64,000 nt of DNA from Amycolatopsis solani (lineage in GTDB: Bacteria > Actinomycetota > Actinomycetes > Mycobacteriales > Pseudonocardiaceae), in the NCBI RefSeq assembly GCF_033441515.1, contig NZ_JAWQJT010000001.1, positions 1,612,001 to 1,676,000 of the forward strand, read 5' to 3'. The position numbers and the translations under genes were made by a program. The notes under the pieces were generated by a model. The model was not told the origin of the DNA, ran no database searches, and worked only from the letters and a program-made list of their open reading frames with translations. Positions 7,943-17,360 of this stretch are shown here, one piece after another (the first letter of the stretch is position 1; every line of letters starts with the position of its first letter).

Positions 7943-8557
7943 TCAGCCGACGACGCGGTGCAGCAGGGCGGAGCTGTGGGGCTGCAGTTCCTGGCCGACC
8001 ATCGCGCGCTCCTCGACGTAGCCGAGAGAGCCGTCGATCAGGCCGTACAGCCGCTGGGCGGCGGTGACGTCCTTCGCCGTGGCCGTGCGGACCACCGCGT
8101 CGGTGCCGAGCTCCCAGGACGTCTGGTTGCGCGGCTTGCCGTAGTACAGCTCGATGATGCCGGTGTTGTGCGTGAGCAGCAGCTCGATCGTGTCGTCTTC
8201 CTGCGGCCGCCAGAACCCGGACTCGCGGGCGGCGGGGCGGATGACGTTGCCGTCGTCGTCGAGCAGCCAGGCCCTGGCCTCGTGGATCAGGAAGGGCCGG
8301 CCGTCGTGCGAGATCGTGAGCTGCTGCGCGAACTTGCGCGGGCCGTCGATGGTCGGGTAGTCGACCTCGCCCTCACCGCGCCACACGCCGACGAGCGGCA
8401 GCAGCGCGAGGCAGGCGTCGTTGAGGTTCGGCCCCTCGCGCAGGTTCGCGGTGTCGTTGGGGATGGGCAGGTCGTCCCACAGCGGGAGGTTGCGCGCCCG
8501 GGTGCTCTCCGCGCGCTTCTCCGCTGCCACGATGGCTTCGTCGCCGCTGGCGGTCAT
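7943..8557 (-). CDS. Nitrobindin-like heme-binding beta-barrel protein
   Basis: 204 residues of the FABP-like nitrobindin family (formerly DUF1794, related to mycobacterial Rv2717c and Rv0813c and to human THAP4). The family motif GxWxGxG is at G57-W59-G61-G63, followed by the YPT turn. Candidate heme-ligand histidines are near the C-terminus (H194, H200). Known relatives bind ferric heme and are proposed to act on nitric oxide or peroxynitrite. Heme binding here is inferred from the family. The first 35 residues form a variable extension. A 32-codon membrane gene ends 3 nt upstream. Confidence 0.88.
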   Translation of the reverse strand: MTASGDEAIVAAEKRAESTRARNLPLWDDLPIPNDTANLREGPNLNDACLALLPLVGVWRGEGEVDYPTIDGPRKFAQQLTISHDGRPFLIHEARAWLLDDDGNVIRPAARESGFWRPQEDDTIELLLTHNTGIIELYYGKPRNQTSWELGTDAVVRTATAKDVTAAQRLYGLIDGSLGYVEERAMVGQELQPHSSALLHRVVG

Positions 8558-8560
8558 GGG

Positions 8561-8659
8561 TCAGCGCTGGTCCGCGTACAGCCGGTAGACGACGTACACG
8601 GCGAACCAGGTGATCGCGATGCCCGCCAGCACCAGCAGGGTCGTAAACAGGATTTCCAC
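8561..8659 (-). CDS. Short single-span membrane protein (32 aa)
   Basis: A reading frame from GTG 8659 encoding 32 residues. It begins MEILFTTLLVLAGIAI, forms one continuous hydrophobic helix (about residues 3-25, LFTTL to VVYRL) and ends with a polar YADQR tail. Its stop lies 3 nt before the nitrobindin ATG, so the two are likely translationally coupled. The hydrophobic run and this spacing are the only evidence; I do not recognise a family. If real, it may be a membrane anchor or regulator for the downstream heme protein, which is inference. Confidence 0.55.
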   Translation of the reverse strand: MEILFTTLLVLAGIAITWFAVYVVYRLYADQR

Positions 8660-8734
8660 GCTTCGGAGGATAGTCCGCCCGGTCCCAGGCGGCCCGGCGC
8701 AGGGTCGCCGCGGTGAGCACGGTCACCAGGCCGA

Positions 8735-8793
8735 AAAGCCGTGAAGGCCTCCTTACCGGCTCTTATGGCCGGTAAGGAGGCCTTCACGGCTTT
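8735..8793 (-). terminator. 26-bp perfect inverted repeat, terminator of the sulfurtransferase operon
   Basis: Arms 8735-8760 and 8768-8793 are exact reverse complements around a 7-nt loop (TCTTATG). Read on the minus strand it follows the DUF1416 stop by 4 nt and is followed by TTTTCGG, so it can act as an intrinsic terminator. The core GTGAAGGCCTCCTTACC has no similarity to the adjacent genes and may be a dispersed intergenic element of this genus. Confidence 0.8.
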
Positions 8794-8797
8794 GGAC

Positions 8798-9109
8798 TCA
8801 GGCGACCGAGATCGCCAGCTGGTGGACGCCGGGGCCTTCGGCCGTGACCGTGGCCTCGCCGTTGCCCGTGCGGTGCAGGGCGCGAACCGTCCAGTCGCCC
8901 GGCGCCGCGTAGAAGCGGAAGTCACCGTCGGCCGAGGAGACGACCTCGCCGGTGAAGTCGCCGCCGCCGTCGAGGAGGCGGACGAACGCGCCGCCGACCG
9001 GGCCGTTCTCGCCCGTCACCTTGCCGGCCAGCACGACCTGGCCGCGTGTGTCGTAGTCCGCCGGCGTGGCCACCTGGACCGGTGCGCCGCAGCTGTCGTC
9101 AACCGCCAT
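8798..9109 (-). CDS. sseC: DUF1416 / SseC family protein
   Basis: 103 residues. A small predicted beta-sandwich containing GKVTGENGPVGGAFVRLLD and ending LHQLAISV-like, typical of DUF1416 (SseC, mycobacterial Rv0814c/Rv3118). The family always accompanies the CysA/SseA-type sulfurtransferase and is thought to help in sulfur metabolism, though the activity is unknown. Cys6 is near the N-terminus (DDSCGAPVQ). The ATG at 9109 overlaps the sulfurtransferase stop codon by 1 nt (TGATG), so translation is probably coupled. A strong terminator follows. Confidence 0.9.
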   Translation of the reverse strand: MAVDDSCGAPVQVATPADYDTRGQVVLAGKVTGENGPVGGAFVRLLDGGGDFTGEVVSSADGDFRFYAAPGDWTVRALHRTGNGEATVTAEGPGVHQLAISVA

Positions 9110-9945
9110 CACTTCGCTCCCAACTCGACCGGCACGCCGACGAGCGAGCCGTATTCCGTCCATGAACCGTCGTAGTTCTTGACGTCCTCGTAGCCCAGCA
9201 GCTCGTGGAGCGCGAACCACGCGATCGAGGAGCGCTCGCCGATGCGGCAGTAGGCGATGGTGCCCTTGCCCTCGTCGATGCCCTCGTCCTTGTAGAGCTC
9301 CTTGATCTCGTCCTCGGTCTTGAAGGTGCCGTCTTCGTTGGCGACCTTCGCCCACGGCACGTTCAGCGCGCCGGGGATGTGCCCGGGGACCTGGGACTGC
9401 TCCTGCGGCAGGTGCGCCGGGGCGAGCAGCTTGCCGGAGAACTCGTCCGGCGAACGCACGTCGACGAAGTTCTTCGCGCCGATCGACTGGACGACCTCGT
9501 CGCGGAACGCGCGGAGGGACAGGTCCTGGTCCTGCGCCTTGTACTCGGTGGCGGGGCGCTTGACCTCGTCGGAGTTCAGCTCACGGCCGTCGAGCTCCCA
9601 CTTCTTGCGGCCGCCGTCGAGCAGCTGGACGTTCTGGTGGCCGTACAGCTTGAAGTACCAGTACGCGTAGGCGGCGAACCAGTTGTTGTTGCCGCCGTAC
9701 AGGATCACGCGGTCGTCGTTCGAGATGCCCTTCTCCGACAGGAGCTTCTCGAAGCCCTCCTTGGAGACGAAGTCGCGACGCACCCCGTCCTGCAGGTCCT
9801 TGCGCCAGTCGAACTTCACCGCGCCCCGGATGTGGCCTCCGTCGTACGCGGTGGTGTCCTCGTCGACCTCGGCGAACACGACGCCGGGGGTGTCCAGGTT
9901 CTCCTCGGCCCACTGAGTGGTGACCAGGACGTCTTCACGGCTCAT
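9109..9945 (-). CDS. sseA: Thiosulfate sulfurtransferase (rhodanese, SseA/CysA2 type)
   Basis: 278 residues with two tandem rhodanese domains. The catalytic loop CRIGERSS starts at Cys233 in the second domain. The first domain (HIRGAVKFDWRKDLQD) lacks the cysteine, as in all such enzymes. Transfers sulfane sulfur from thiosulfate to a thiophilic acceptor. It is the centre of a conserved set (DUF4395, sulfurtransferase, DUF1416, with a thioredoxin gene upstream) that suggests a role in sulfur or thiol handling. Length and motif agree with mycobacterial CysA2. Confidence 0.95.
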   Translation of the reverse strand: MSREDVLVTTQWAEENLDTPGVVFAEVDEDTTAYDGGHIRGAVKFDWRKDLQDGVRRDFVSKEGFEKLLSEKGISNDDRVILYGGNNNWFAAYAYWYFKLYGHQNVQLLDGGRKKWELDGRELNSDEVKRPATEYKAQDQDLSLRAFRDEVVQSIGAKNFVDVRSPDEFSGKLLAPAHLPQEQSQVPGHIPGALNVPWAKVANEDGTFKTEDEIKELYKDEGIDEGKGTIAYCRIGERSSIAWFALHELLGYEDVKNYDGSWTEYGSLVGVPVELGAK

Positions 9946-9975
9946 GGAACGGACTCTCTTTCTGGGGTTGAACTT

Positions 9976-10407
9976 CTATGACGCGCGGGCGGGGGTGAAG
10001 CGTTTGATGAGCAAGAACATTTCGCAGCCGAGGCAGAAGTTGAAGGCCGCGTTCAGGAAGGCCGCGAAGAGCGCGAAGGCCGTCGCGACGATGCCTAGCG
10101 GGGTGATCCCCGCGGCGAAGCCGATCGTGCCGACGAGCGCGAACACGAACCCGACCGCCTGCGCGAACCGCAGCGGGGCCGCGTCCTCGCGCTCTTCGGT
10201 CGGGCCCAGGCGTGGGGCGACCAGGGAGCGGTACACGATCGAGTAGGGCGCCGGCTTCAGCCCGACGAACGCGCCGATGGCGAACACGACGGTCTGGATC
10301 GCCAGCAACGGCCACCACTGGGTGACCAGGACGACCGCGAGCACGATCGTGGTCAGGATGGCGGCGAACCGCGGGCCTCGCGGGTCGACGGCCGGTCCGG
10401 CGGACAT
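9976..10407 (-). CDS. DUF4395 integral membrane protein
   Basis: 143 residues with about three or four membrane helices (residues 15-45, 75-100, 100-125). It ends with the family motif NFCLGCEMF, whose CxxC pair may be redox active. The ATG at 10407 is chosen because the following MSAGPAVDPRGPRF block starts the family; the frame is open further upstream. It is 30 bp upstream of the sulfurtransferase gene and probably co-transcribed. DUF4395 proteins commonly neighbour thioredoxins and rhodaneses. The activity is unknown. Confidence 0.85.
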   Translation of the reverse strand: MSAGPAVDPRGPRFAAILTTIVLAVVLVTQWWPLLAIQTVVFAIGAFVGLKPAPYSIVYRSLVAPRLGPTEEREDAAPLRFAQAVGFVFALVGTIGFAAGITPLGIVATAFALFAAFLNAAFNFCLGCEMFLLIKRFTPARAS

Positions 10408-10668
10408 GGATCCTCCAGCTGGAGCGAAGAGATTACGTGCGAACGGCACGTGTCAGCGGCATCAGGGCTGGCGGGGACGGGCGTGGTTCAGCGCCGGTCG
10501 GACGAAGCGCGACACAGGCTGCTGCGGACGCGGCAGAGGTCTACTGCGCGTCGCTGCGTGAGGAAAGTGCTCAGCCTGGTCACGGGTGCGAGCGTACCCA
10601 GCTCTCCCTCAGAGTGGGAACCACGTTCACACTCTGGGAGAAATCCCAATTGACGGGAAGGTCCCTGG

Positions 10669-11097
10669 TCAGGACGTCCGAGTCGTGAGATGCGGCTGCA
10701 GCGCGGCCAACAGCTCGGGTCCTTTCGGGACGCCGCCGACGCGCAGCAGCTCCCGGCCGTCCGGGGTCAGCGCGATCGTGGTCGGCGTCCGCAGCACGGA
10801 CAGCGACTGCGCGACCTCCGGCTGGTTCGTGACGTCGAGTTCGACGTGGTGCAGGCCCTCGGTCCGCTCGGCGAGCGGACCGAGGACGGCCTTCGCGTGC
10901 CGGCAGGGCGCGCAGAAGGTGGTGGAGATCTGGACCAGCGTCACGGCGGACGCCGGGTCGAGGGCGGCGGCGACGGGGCCGGGCAGCTCGCGCGCGACGG
11001 GTTTCGCCTTGCGGACGCGCCCGTTGCGGGCCTTCAGCAGGACGCCGACGGCCACCGCGGCCACCAGCGTCACCGCGAGCACCCACAGTCCCGTCAC
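10669..11097 (-). CDS. Membrane-anchored thioredoxin-like protein
   Basis: 142 residues. The N-terminal helix 2-21 (LWVLAVTLVAAVAVGVLL) is an uncleaved anchor, followed by a basic linker and a thioredoxin fold. The redox motif is CAPC (C62, C65) rather than CGPC, and the cis-proline is in RTPTT near residue 112. It corresponds by position and type to mycobacterial ThiX (Rv0816c). It starts 15 bp downstream of the lmeA-like gene, probably co-transcribed. The thioredoxin domain may face outward or inward: the positive residues after the helix favour the cytoplasm. Confidence 0.88.
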   Translation of the reverse strand: MTGLWVLAVTLVAAVAVGVLLKARNGRVRKAKPVARELPGPVAAALDPASAVTLVQISTTFCAPCRHAKAVLGPLAERTEGLHHVELDVTNQPEVAQSLSVLRTPTTIALTPDGRELLRVGGVPKGPELLAALQPHLTTRTS

Positions 11098-11112
11098 CGC
11101 ACCGCTCCTCTG

Positions 11113-12009
11113 CTACTTGCTCAAGTCCGCGAAGGACACATCGGTCGCTTCGCCCTTGATCGTGACCGATCCGCTCTGCACCCGCACGCCGGTCGGGGTG
11201 ACCGACAGCGGCAGGTCCTTCGTGCTGATCGACGCCTTGAAGTTCGGCATCAGCGCCTTCTGCACCGCCTGGGGAACGACCGTGGTCTCCTGGTCATTCC
11301 CGAACTGCAGCCGCTTGGGGACGAAGTTGATCGTCCCGCCCTTCGCGTCGGCTTCGATCATCGCGAAGCAGAAGATTTCCAGATCCTTGCCCGCGAACTG
11401 AAGGTGTCCCGAAATGCGGACGCCGGTGCTCGACTCGTCGACGGGCTGGCCGTCGGCGCCGGTCGTGGTGGTCGGCGTCGGCTCGCTCTGGCCGGCGTCG
11501 CCGTTTTCGACGTAGGCGGTGCTCGACGGCTCGATCCGCAGGTCCTTGATCTTGTCCAGCGGCGAGAGGCGGGCGAGGTCGGCCGCCTTGATGGTGACCG
11601 AGCCGGTCAGCTCGCCGATGGTGATCGCCTTCGTGTTGCCCGAGGTGAGGTCGGACAGCGGCGCCGACACGTTCTCCAGCTCGGCGTTCACGGCGACGTC
11701 CTGCAGCTTGTCGGCGACCGGGAGGCCGGCGGCCGAGACGCTGATGTGACTGTAGTCACCGCCGAGCGCCTGCGTGAGGAACGGGAAGCCGTGGATCGTC
11801 ACCGAGGGGTCGTCGCTCAGCTGGAGCTGCGTGCGCGCCTTCTGCGAAATCATGTGCTCGGCGTACGCGGCGGCCCCGAAATCGGCGCCGACCAGCAGGA
11901 GCACCAGCACGATGAGTGCGATCACCCAGCGCCGGGCCCGGCGGCCGCGGCGCCGCGTGTCCGGCGTCGGTCCGGGTCGGTCGTCCCGGGTCACGGGCCT
12001 GCTCACCAT
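11113..12009 (-). CDS. lmeA: LmeA-type DUF2993 lipid-binding envelope protein
   Basis: 298 residues. A short Arg-rich cytoplasmic tail is followed by one membrane helix (about residues 28-48, WVIALIVLVLLLVGADFG) and a DUF2993 domain outside the membrane. In mycobacteria the orthologue Rv0817c (LmeA) binds phospholipid and supports lipomannan elongation. The ATG at 12009 has AGGAG about 10 nt upstream; the longer frame from 12114 would add 35 unrelated residues. A Thr/Pro/Asp-rich insertion occurs at about 190-205 (SEPTPTTTTG). It is divergent from glnR. Confidence 0.85.
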   Translation of the reverse strand: MVSRPVTRDDRPGPTPDTRRRGRRARRWVIALIVLVLLLVGADFGAAAYAEHMISQKARTQLQLSDDPSVTIHGFPFLTQALGGDYSHISVSAAGLPVADKLQDVAVNAELENVSAPLSDLTSGNTKAITIGELTGSVTIKAADLARLSPLDKIKDLRIEPSSTAYVENGDAGQSEPTPTTTTGADGQPVDESSTGVRISGHLQFAGKDLEIFCFAMIEADAKGGTINFVPKRLQFGNDQETTVVPQAVQKALMPNFKASISTKDLPLSVTPTGVRVQSGSVTIKGEATDVSFADLSK

Positions 12010-12059
12010 CGCGTCCGTTCTCCTGTTCGTCGGGTCCACCGGTGTTTCTCCAGGTGTGA

Positions 12060-12905
<846 letters not shown>

Positions 12906-12958
12906 CGCCGTCACACCTCCCAGGACGCGCTGACAACTCGCGCGTTGCCCCCGGCGCC

Positions 12959-12991
12959 AAAGCGGCACTTTCATCATGAAAGTGCCGCTTT
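12959..12991. repeat. Palindrome 1 between glnR and mshD
   Basis: Arms 12959-12974 and 12976-12991 are exact reverse complements around a single base (AAAGCGGCACTTTCAT and complement). It begins 54 nt after the glnR stop and ends in TTT, so it may terminate glnR. It shares the core GCACTTTCA with the next palindrome. Confidence 0.75.
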
Positions 12992-13002
12992 GAAACGCAA
13001 AG

Positions 13003-13026
13003 CCGCACTTTCACGTGAAAGTGCGG
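13003..13026. repeat. Palindrome 2, perfect 24-bp dyad upstream of mshD
   Basis: CCGCACTTTCAC followed directly by its reverse complement, with no spacer. It ends 9 bp before the TACGGT minus-10 box of mshD, so it covers the minus-35 area. It could be a protein-binding operator or a second member of a dispersed intergenic repeat. Confidence 0.7.
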
Positions 13027-13047
13027 GCTCGCGGGTACGGTCGGAGG

Positions 13048-13953
13048 GTGACCGGAGAAGGCGAGTGGCGGCAGGAACTGGACGACAAGCAGCTCGAGGA
13101 CGTCCGCGGGCTGCTGCTGGCCGTCCGCGAGGCCGACGGGCGCCCGGAGGTCGAGCCCGAGGGGCCGCTGCCCGGCGAGTTCGACGGTGGTGAGCACCTC
13201 GTCGCCTGCGTCGAGGGCGAGGTCGTCGGCTACGTCCACCTCGACACCACCGGCGACTCCTTCGGCCACCAGGTCGCGGAGCTCTTCGTGCACCCGGCCC
13301 ACCGCGACCGCGGCTACGGCGCGAAGCTGCTCCAGGCGCTCGACGAGCGCGCCGCGGTCGGCTTCCGGCTCTGGGCGCACGGCGACCACCCCGCCGCACG
13401 GAAGCTGGCGCTGAAGACCGGCCTGGAACGCAAGCGCGAGCTGCTGATCCTGCACACGGACGTCGAGGGCGCGGACTGGCCGGAGCCGGTGCTGCGCGAC
13501 GGCGTCTCGCTGCGGACGTTCGTGCCGGGGCAGGACGAGGACGCCGTGGTCCAGGTGAACGCGCGGGCCTTCGACTGGCACCCCGAGCAGGGCGCGCTGA
13601 CCGCCGACGACATCCGCGCCGACGAGGCCCGGCCGTGGTTCGACGCGGACGGCTTCTTCCTCGCCGAAGCGAAGGGCGAGGTCATCGGCTTCCACTGGAC
13701 GAAGGTGCACGAGGCCACGCCGGGCCGGTTCGGCGGCGAGCGCGTCGGGGAGGTCTACGTCGTCGGCGTCGACCCGGCCGCGCAGGGCGGCGGCCTCGGC
13801 CGGGCGCTGACCCTGGCCGGGCTGCGGTACCTCGCGGGCCGGGGGCTGCGGCAGATCATCCTGTACGTCGAAGGCGACAACGCGCCGGCGCTCGCGGTCT
13901 ACACGAAGCTCGGGTTTGCCCGTCACGAAACCGACGTCCAGTACGGTCGGTGA
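13048..13953 (+). CDS. mshD: Mycothiol synthase
   Basis: 301 residues. Acetylates Cys-GlcN-Ins with acetyl-CoA, the last step of mycothiol synthesis. Two tandem GNAT domains are seen: the first with HRDRGYGAKLLQAL near residue 90 and the second with VGVDPAAQGGGLGRALTLAGL near residue 245, both acetyl-CoA P-loop types. The GTG at 13048 has TACGGT (13036-13041) 6 nt upstream and no separate leader, so the message is probably leaderless. Its position after glnR matches mycobacteria (Rv0819). Mycothiol supports the actinobacterial assignment of the window. Confidence 0.94.
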   Translation: MTGEGEWRQELDDKQLEDVRGLLLAVREADGRPEVEPEGPLPGEFDGGEHLVACVEGEVVGYVHLDTTGDSFGHQVAELFVHPAHRDRGYGAKLLQALDERAAVGFRLWAHGDHPAARKLALKTGLERKRELLILHTDVEGADWPEPVLRDGVSLRTFVPGQDEDAVVQVNARAFDWHPEQGALTADDIRADEARPWFDADGFFLAEAKGEVIGFHWTKVHEATPGRFGGERVGEVYVVGVDPAAQGGGLGRALTLAGLRYLAGRGLRQIILYVEGDNAPALAVYTKLGFARHETDVQYGR

Positions 13954-14061
13954 CGACGATGGACACCGCGCGAGCACCTCGTCACGGTGTGCGAACGCGC
14001 AGGTCACGGCCCGGACACAGCACCCTATCGGGGTAGTAGCACTGCTCACATCCGGAGCCTT

Positions 14062-14083
14062 GTTCACTTTTCGTTCATCTGGA
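14062..14083 (+). promoter_or_regulatory. PHO box in front of pstS
   Basis: Two 11-nt direct repeat units beginning GTTCACT (14062) and GTTCATC (14073) match the actinobacterial PhoP consensus (GTTCACC repeated every 11 nt). A TAATGT minus-10 box follows at 14111-14116, and the pstS start is at 14179. This predicts PhoR-PhoP activation under phosphate limitation. Confidence 0.75.
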
Positions 14084-14178
14084 CAGGGTCACCCGTCCAC
14101 CGGCGCTGCCTAATGTCCGGATCCGGCGCGGCAGCACGCCGCGACGACCCGGTCAAGCTCCTGATGGAGGAAACAGCA

Positions 14179-15309
14179 GTGAAGATCATGCGGCCCCTGA
14201 GCGCGGTGGGCATCGTCGCGAGCGCCGCCCTCGTGCTCGCCGCCTGTGGTTCCGACCCCGCGGCGACCAACAGCAGCAGCTCGAACTCGGCTTCGGCGCC
14301 CGCTGCGACCGGCACCGCCGACGTGGAGTGCGGCGGCAAGACCCCGCTCTCCGCGGAAGGTTCGTCGGCGCAGAAGAACGCCATCGACATCTTCACGCAG
14401 CAGTACGGCAAGAAGTGCCAGGGCCAGCAGGTCAACTACAACCCGAGCGGTTCGGGTGCCGGCGTCAAGCAGTTCAACGCCAACCAGATCGACTTCGGCG
14501 GCTCGGACTCGCCGATCAAGGACGCGGACCTCGAGGCGGCCAACAAGCGCTGCGCGAGCGACGCCCTGAACATCCCGCTGGTCGTCGGCCCGATCGCGGT
14601 CGCCTACAAGCTGTCCGGCGTGGACAAGCTGGTGCTGACCCCGGCGGTGACCGCCAAGATCTTCAGCGGTGCCATCACCAAGTGGAACGACCCGGCCATC
14701 AAGGCGGTCAAGGGCAACGAGAGCCTGACCCTGCCGGACAAGGCGATCCAGGTCGTCTCCCGCGCCGACGAGTCGGGCACCACCGACAACTTCCAGAAGT
14801 ACCTGGGCGCGGCGGCGAAGGCCGACTGGACCAAGGGTGCCGGCAAGAAGTTCAACGGTGGCGTCGGCAACGGTGCGCAGGGCTCCAACGGCGTCGCGAC
14901 CGCGGTGAAGGCCTCCGACGGCGGCATCACCTACGTCGAGGGCGCGTTCGCCAAGGACGGCCTGACCGCGGCCCTCATCGACAGCGGCTCCGGCGGCGTC
15001 GAGCTCAACGCGGCGAACGTGGCCAAGTCCCTCGACGCGGCCAAGTTCCTCAAGGACGGCTCGAAGGACCTCGCACTCGACCTCAACGGCATCTACGCCA
15101 GCAACACCCCGGGTGCCTACCCGCTGCTGCTGACGACCTACGAGATCGTCTGCTCGAAGTACGCGGACCCGAACGTCGCGAAGGCCGTCAAGGCGTTCCT
15201 GACGGTGGCGGCCACCGACGGCCAGCAGCCGCTGTCCTCGAAGGGCTACGTGCCGATCCCGCAGTCGCTGCAGACGAAGGTCCTGGACTCCATCAAGGCG
15301 ATCTCCTGA
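14179..15309 (+). CDS. pstS: Phosphate ABC transporter substrate-binding lipoprotein
   Basis: 376 residues. The signal peptide ends in the lipobox LAAC with lipidated Cys23, followed by a Ser/Asn-rich linker. The mature part has the PstS blocks LSAEGSSAQ, FGGSDSPIKD and SRADESGTTDNFQKYL that form the phosphate pocket. The start GTG at 14179 follows a GGAGGAAA ribosome site. Binds inorganic phosphate outside the membrane for PstCAB. It is the first gene of pstSCAB, with a PHO box 96 bp upstream. The longer upstream frame from 13987 is rejected because the lipoprotein signal must be N-terminal. Confidence 0.97.
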   Translation: MKIMRPLSAVGIVASAALVLAACGSDPAATNSSSSNSASAPAATGTADVECGGKTPLSAEGSSAQKNAIDIFTQQYGKKCQGQQVNYNPSGSGAGVKQFNANQIDFGGSDSPIKDADLEAANKRCASDALNIPLVVGPIAVAYKLSGVDKLVLTPAVTAKIFSGAITKWNDPAIKAVKGNESLTLPDKAIQVVSRADESGTTDNFQKYLGAAAKADWTKGAGKKFNGGVGNGAQGSNGVATAVKASDGGITYVEGAFAKDGLTAALIDSGSGGVELNAANVAKSLDAAKFLKDGSKDLALDLNGIYASNTPGAYPLLLTTYEIVCSKYADPNVAKAVKAFLTVAATDGQQPLSSKGYVPIPQSLQTKVLDSIKAIS

Positions 15310-15359
15310 CCCGGCGTTGCGACTGACACACGAGTGATAGAGGCTGGTCAGAAGTCCTG

Positions 15360-16427
15360 ATGAGCGAGTCATCCTCGACGCGAACGCCCACCGGCGACCC
15401 CGGTGGGCGTTCGTCGTCCGCCACGACGCCCCCGGAGGTCCCGATTTCGGAGCAACCAGCCCCGCCGGCGGCACCGCAGCCGCCCGCGGGCGAGAAAGCG
15501 AAGAAGGTGCGGGCCGGTGACCGCATCTTCCAGAACCTGACCACCGGGGCCGGGATCTTCGTCGTCGCCCTGATCGGCCTGATCGGCATCTTCCTGCTCA
15601 TCCAGGCGATCCCGGCGCTGAAGGCCGACAAGGTCAACTTCCTGACCAACCACGGCTGGTCGACCAACGACCCGGCGAACATGGCGTTCGGCATCCTCGA
15701 CCTCCTCGAGGTCACGGTGGCGACGTCGCTCGTGGCGCTGATCATCGCGATGCCGGTCTCGCTGGGCATCGCGCTGTTCCTGACCCAGTACGCGCCGAAG
15801 CGGCTCGCGCGGCCGTTCGCCTACGTCGTCGACCTGCTCGCCGCGGTGCCGTCGATCATCTTCGGCCTCTGGGGCATCCTGGTGTTCGCCCCGGCGATCG
15901 AGCCGTTCTCGCAGTGGATCAACGACACGTTCTCGTGGTTCCCGCTGCTGGCGCCCGGCAACGTCGCGCCGAGCGTGCGCGGCACGATCTTCACCGCCGG
16001 CATCGTGCTGGCCGTGATGATCCTGCCGATCATCACGTCGCTCTCGCGCGAGGTGTTCGAGCGGACGCCGACCCCGCACATCGAGGGCGCGCTGGCCCTC
16101 GGCGCCACCCGCTGGGAAGTCATCCGCACCACGGTCCTGCCGTTCGGCAAGGCGGGTTACGTCGGCGCCTCGATGCTCGGCCTCGGCCGCGCGCTGGGCG
16201 AGACGATCGCGCTGGCCGTCATCCTGCTCATCCCGCAGGGCAAGAACTTCGACTGGAGCCTCTTCGACGGCGGGTCGACGTTCGCTTCGAAGATCGCCGC
16301 GAACTACAGCGAGTTCAACAACGAGGTCTCGGCCGGCGCGTACATCGCGGCCGGCCTGGTGCTGTTCGTGCTCACCTTCGTCGTGAACTTCGCCGCGCGG
16401 TCCATCATCGCCAAGAAGGGGGACTGA
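15360..16427 (+). CDS. pstC: Phosphate ABC transporter permease PstC
   Basis: 355 residues. A polar, Pro/Ser-rich cytoplasmic N-terminus of about 55 residues (longer than in E. coli) is followed by six membrane helices. The coupling-helix EAA loop is EGALALGATRWEVIRTTVLPF near residue 240, and LGRALGETIALAVIL lies near residue 280. It forms the channel with PstA. It starts 50 bp after pstS and ends 2 bp before pstA. Confidence 0.96.
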   Translation: MSESSSTRTPTGDPGGRSSSATTPPEVPISEQPAPPAAPQPPAGEKAKKVRAGDRIFQNLTTGAGIFVVALIGLIGIFLLIQAIPALKADKVNFLTNHGWSTNDPANMAFGILDLLEVTVATSLVALIIAMPVSLGIALFLTQYAPKRLARPFAYVVDLLAAVPSIIFGLWGILVFAPAIEPFSQWINDTFSWFPLLAPGNVAPSVRGTIFTAGIVLAVMILPIITSLSREVFERTPTPHIEGALALGATRWEVIRTTVLPFGKAGYVGASMLGLGRALGETIALAVILLIPQGKNFDWSLFDGGSTFASKIAANYSEFNNEVSAGAYIAAGLVLFVLTFVVNFAARSIIAKKGD

Positions 16428-16429
16428 GC

Positions 16430-17350
16430 ATGTCCACCACGACGCTCGAAGCTCCCGCAACGACCCCGGCGTTCCAGCAGGTCAGCACGGCCCGCAAGCT
16501 CAAGAACGGCATCGCGACCACGCTGGTCTGGCTGTCGTTCCTGATCGCCGTCGTCCCGCTGGTGTGGGTGCTCTACACGGTGGTCGTCGACGGCATCACG
16601 CGCATCCCCTACAGCAACTGGTGGACCGAGGACTTCGGGGACGTGCTGTCCGACGAGGTCGGCGGCGGCGTGCTGCACGCGATCATCGGCAGCCTGCTGC
16701 AGGGGCTCGTCTGCGCGATCATCGCGGTGCCGATCGGCATGCTGGTCGCGATCTACCTGGTCGAATACGGGCGCAACGGCAAGCTCGCCAAGGCGACCAC
16801 GTTCATGGTGGACATCCTCTCCGGTGTCCCGTCGATCGTGGCCGCGCTGTTCATCTACGCGCTCTGGATCACCACGCTCGGCCTGCCGCGCAGCGGTTTC
16901 GCCGTGTCGCTGGCCCTGGTGCTGCTGATGATCCCGGTGGTCGTCCGCTCGTCCGAGGAAATGCTCCGGATCGTCCCCGACGACCTGCGCGAAGCGTCGT
17001 ACGCGCTGGGTGTGCCGAAGTGGAAGACGATCATGAAGATCGTGCTGCCGACGGCGCTGTCCGGCATCGTCGGCGGCGTCATGATGGCCCTCGCCCGCGT
17101 GATGGGCGAGACCGCGCCCCTGCTGGTCCTGGTCGGCTATTCGGCTTACACGAACTGGGACATCTTCAGCGGTGAACAGGCGGCGCTGCCCCTGCTGATG
17201 AACAACGAGCGCGTCAGCAACCCGATGGACCCCGGGTCGGTCGGCTTCGACCGCATCTGGGGCGCGGCGCTGACCCTGGTGCTCATCATCGCGCTGATCA
17301 ACCTCCTCGCCACCGTGTTCGCGCGCCTCGTCGCCCCGAAGAAGAAGTGA
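16430..17350 (+). CDS. pstA: Phosphate ABC transporter permease PstA
   Basis: 306 residues with six membrane helices. The coupling loop is [22 protein letters not shown] near residue 190, followed by [17 protein letters not shown], the PstA signature. The ATG at 16430 overlaps the region just after the PstC stop (gap 2 bp), so it is translationally coupled. It pairs with PstC as the membrane channel for phosphate. Confidence 0.96.
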   Translation: MSTTTLEAPATTPAFQQVSTARKLKNGIATTLVWLSFLIAVVPLVWVLYTVVVDGITRIPYSNWWTEDFGDVLSDEVGGGVLHAIIGSLLQGLVCAIIAVPIGMLVAIYLVEYGRNGKLAKATTFMVDILSGVPSIVAALFIYALWITTLGLPRSGFAVSLALVLLMIPVVVRSSEEMLRIVPDDLREASYALGVPKWKTIMKIVLPTALSGIVGGVMMALARVMGETAPLLVLVGYSAYTNWDIFSGEQAALPLLMNNERVSNPMDPGSVGFDRIWGAALTLVLIIALINLLATVFARLVAPKKK

Positions 17351-17360
17351 GCTGTTCCTG

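Noticed and set aside
10408..10668. Possible small ORFs upstream of the DUF4395 gene
   Set aside because: The plus-strand frames lack ribosome sites and protein-like composition; the region is best read as promoter DNA of the sulfurtransferase operon.
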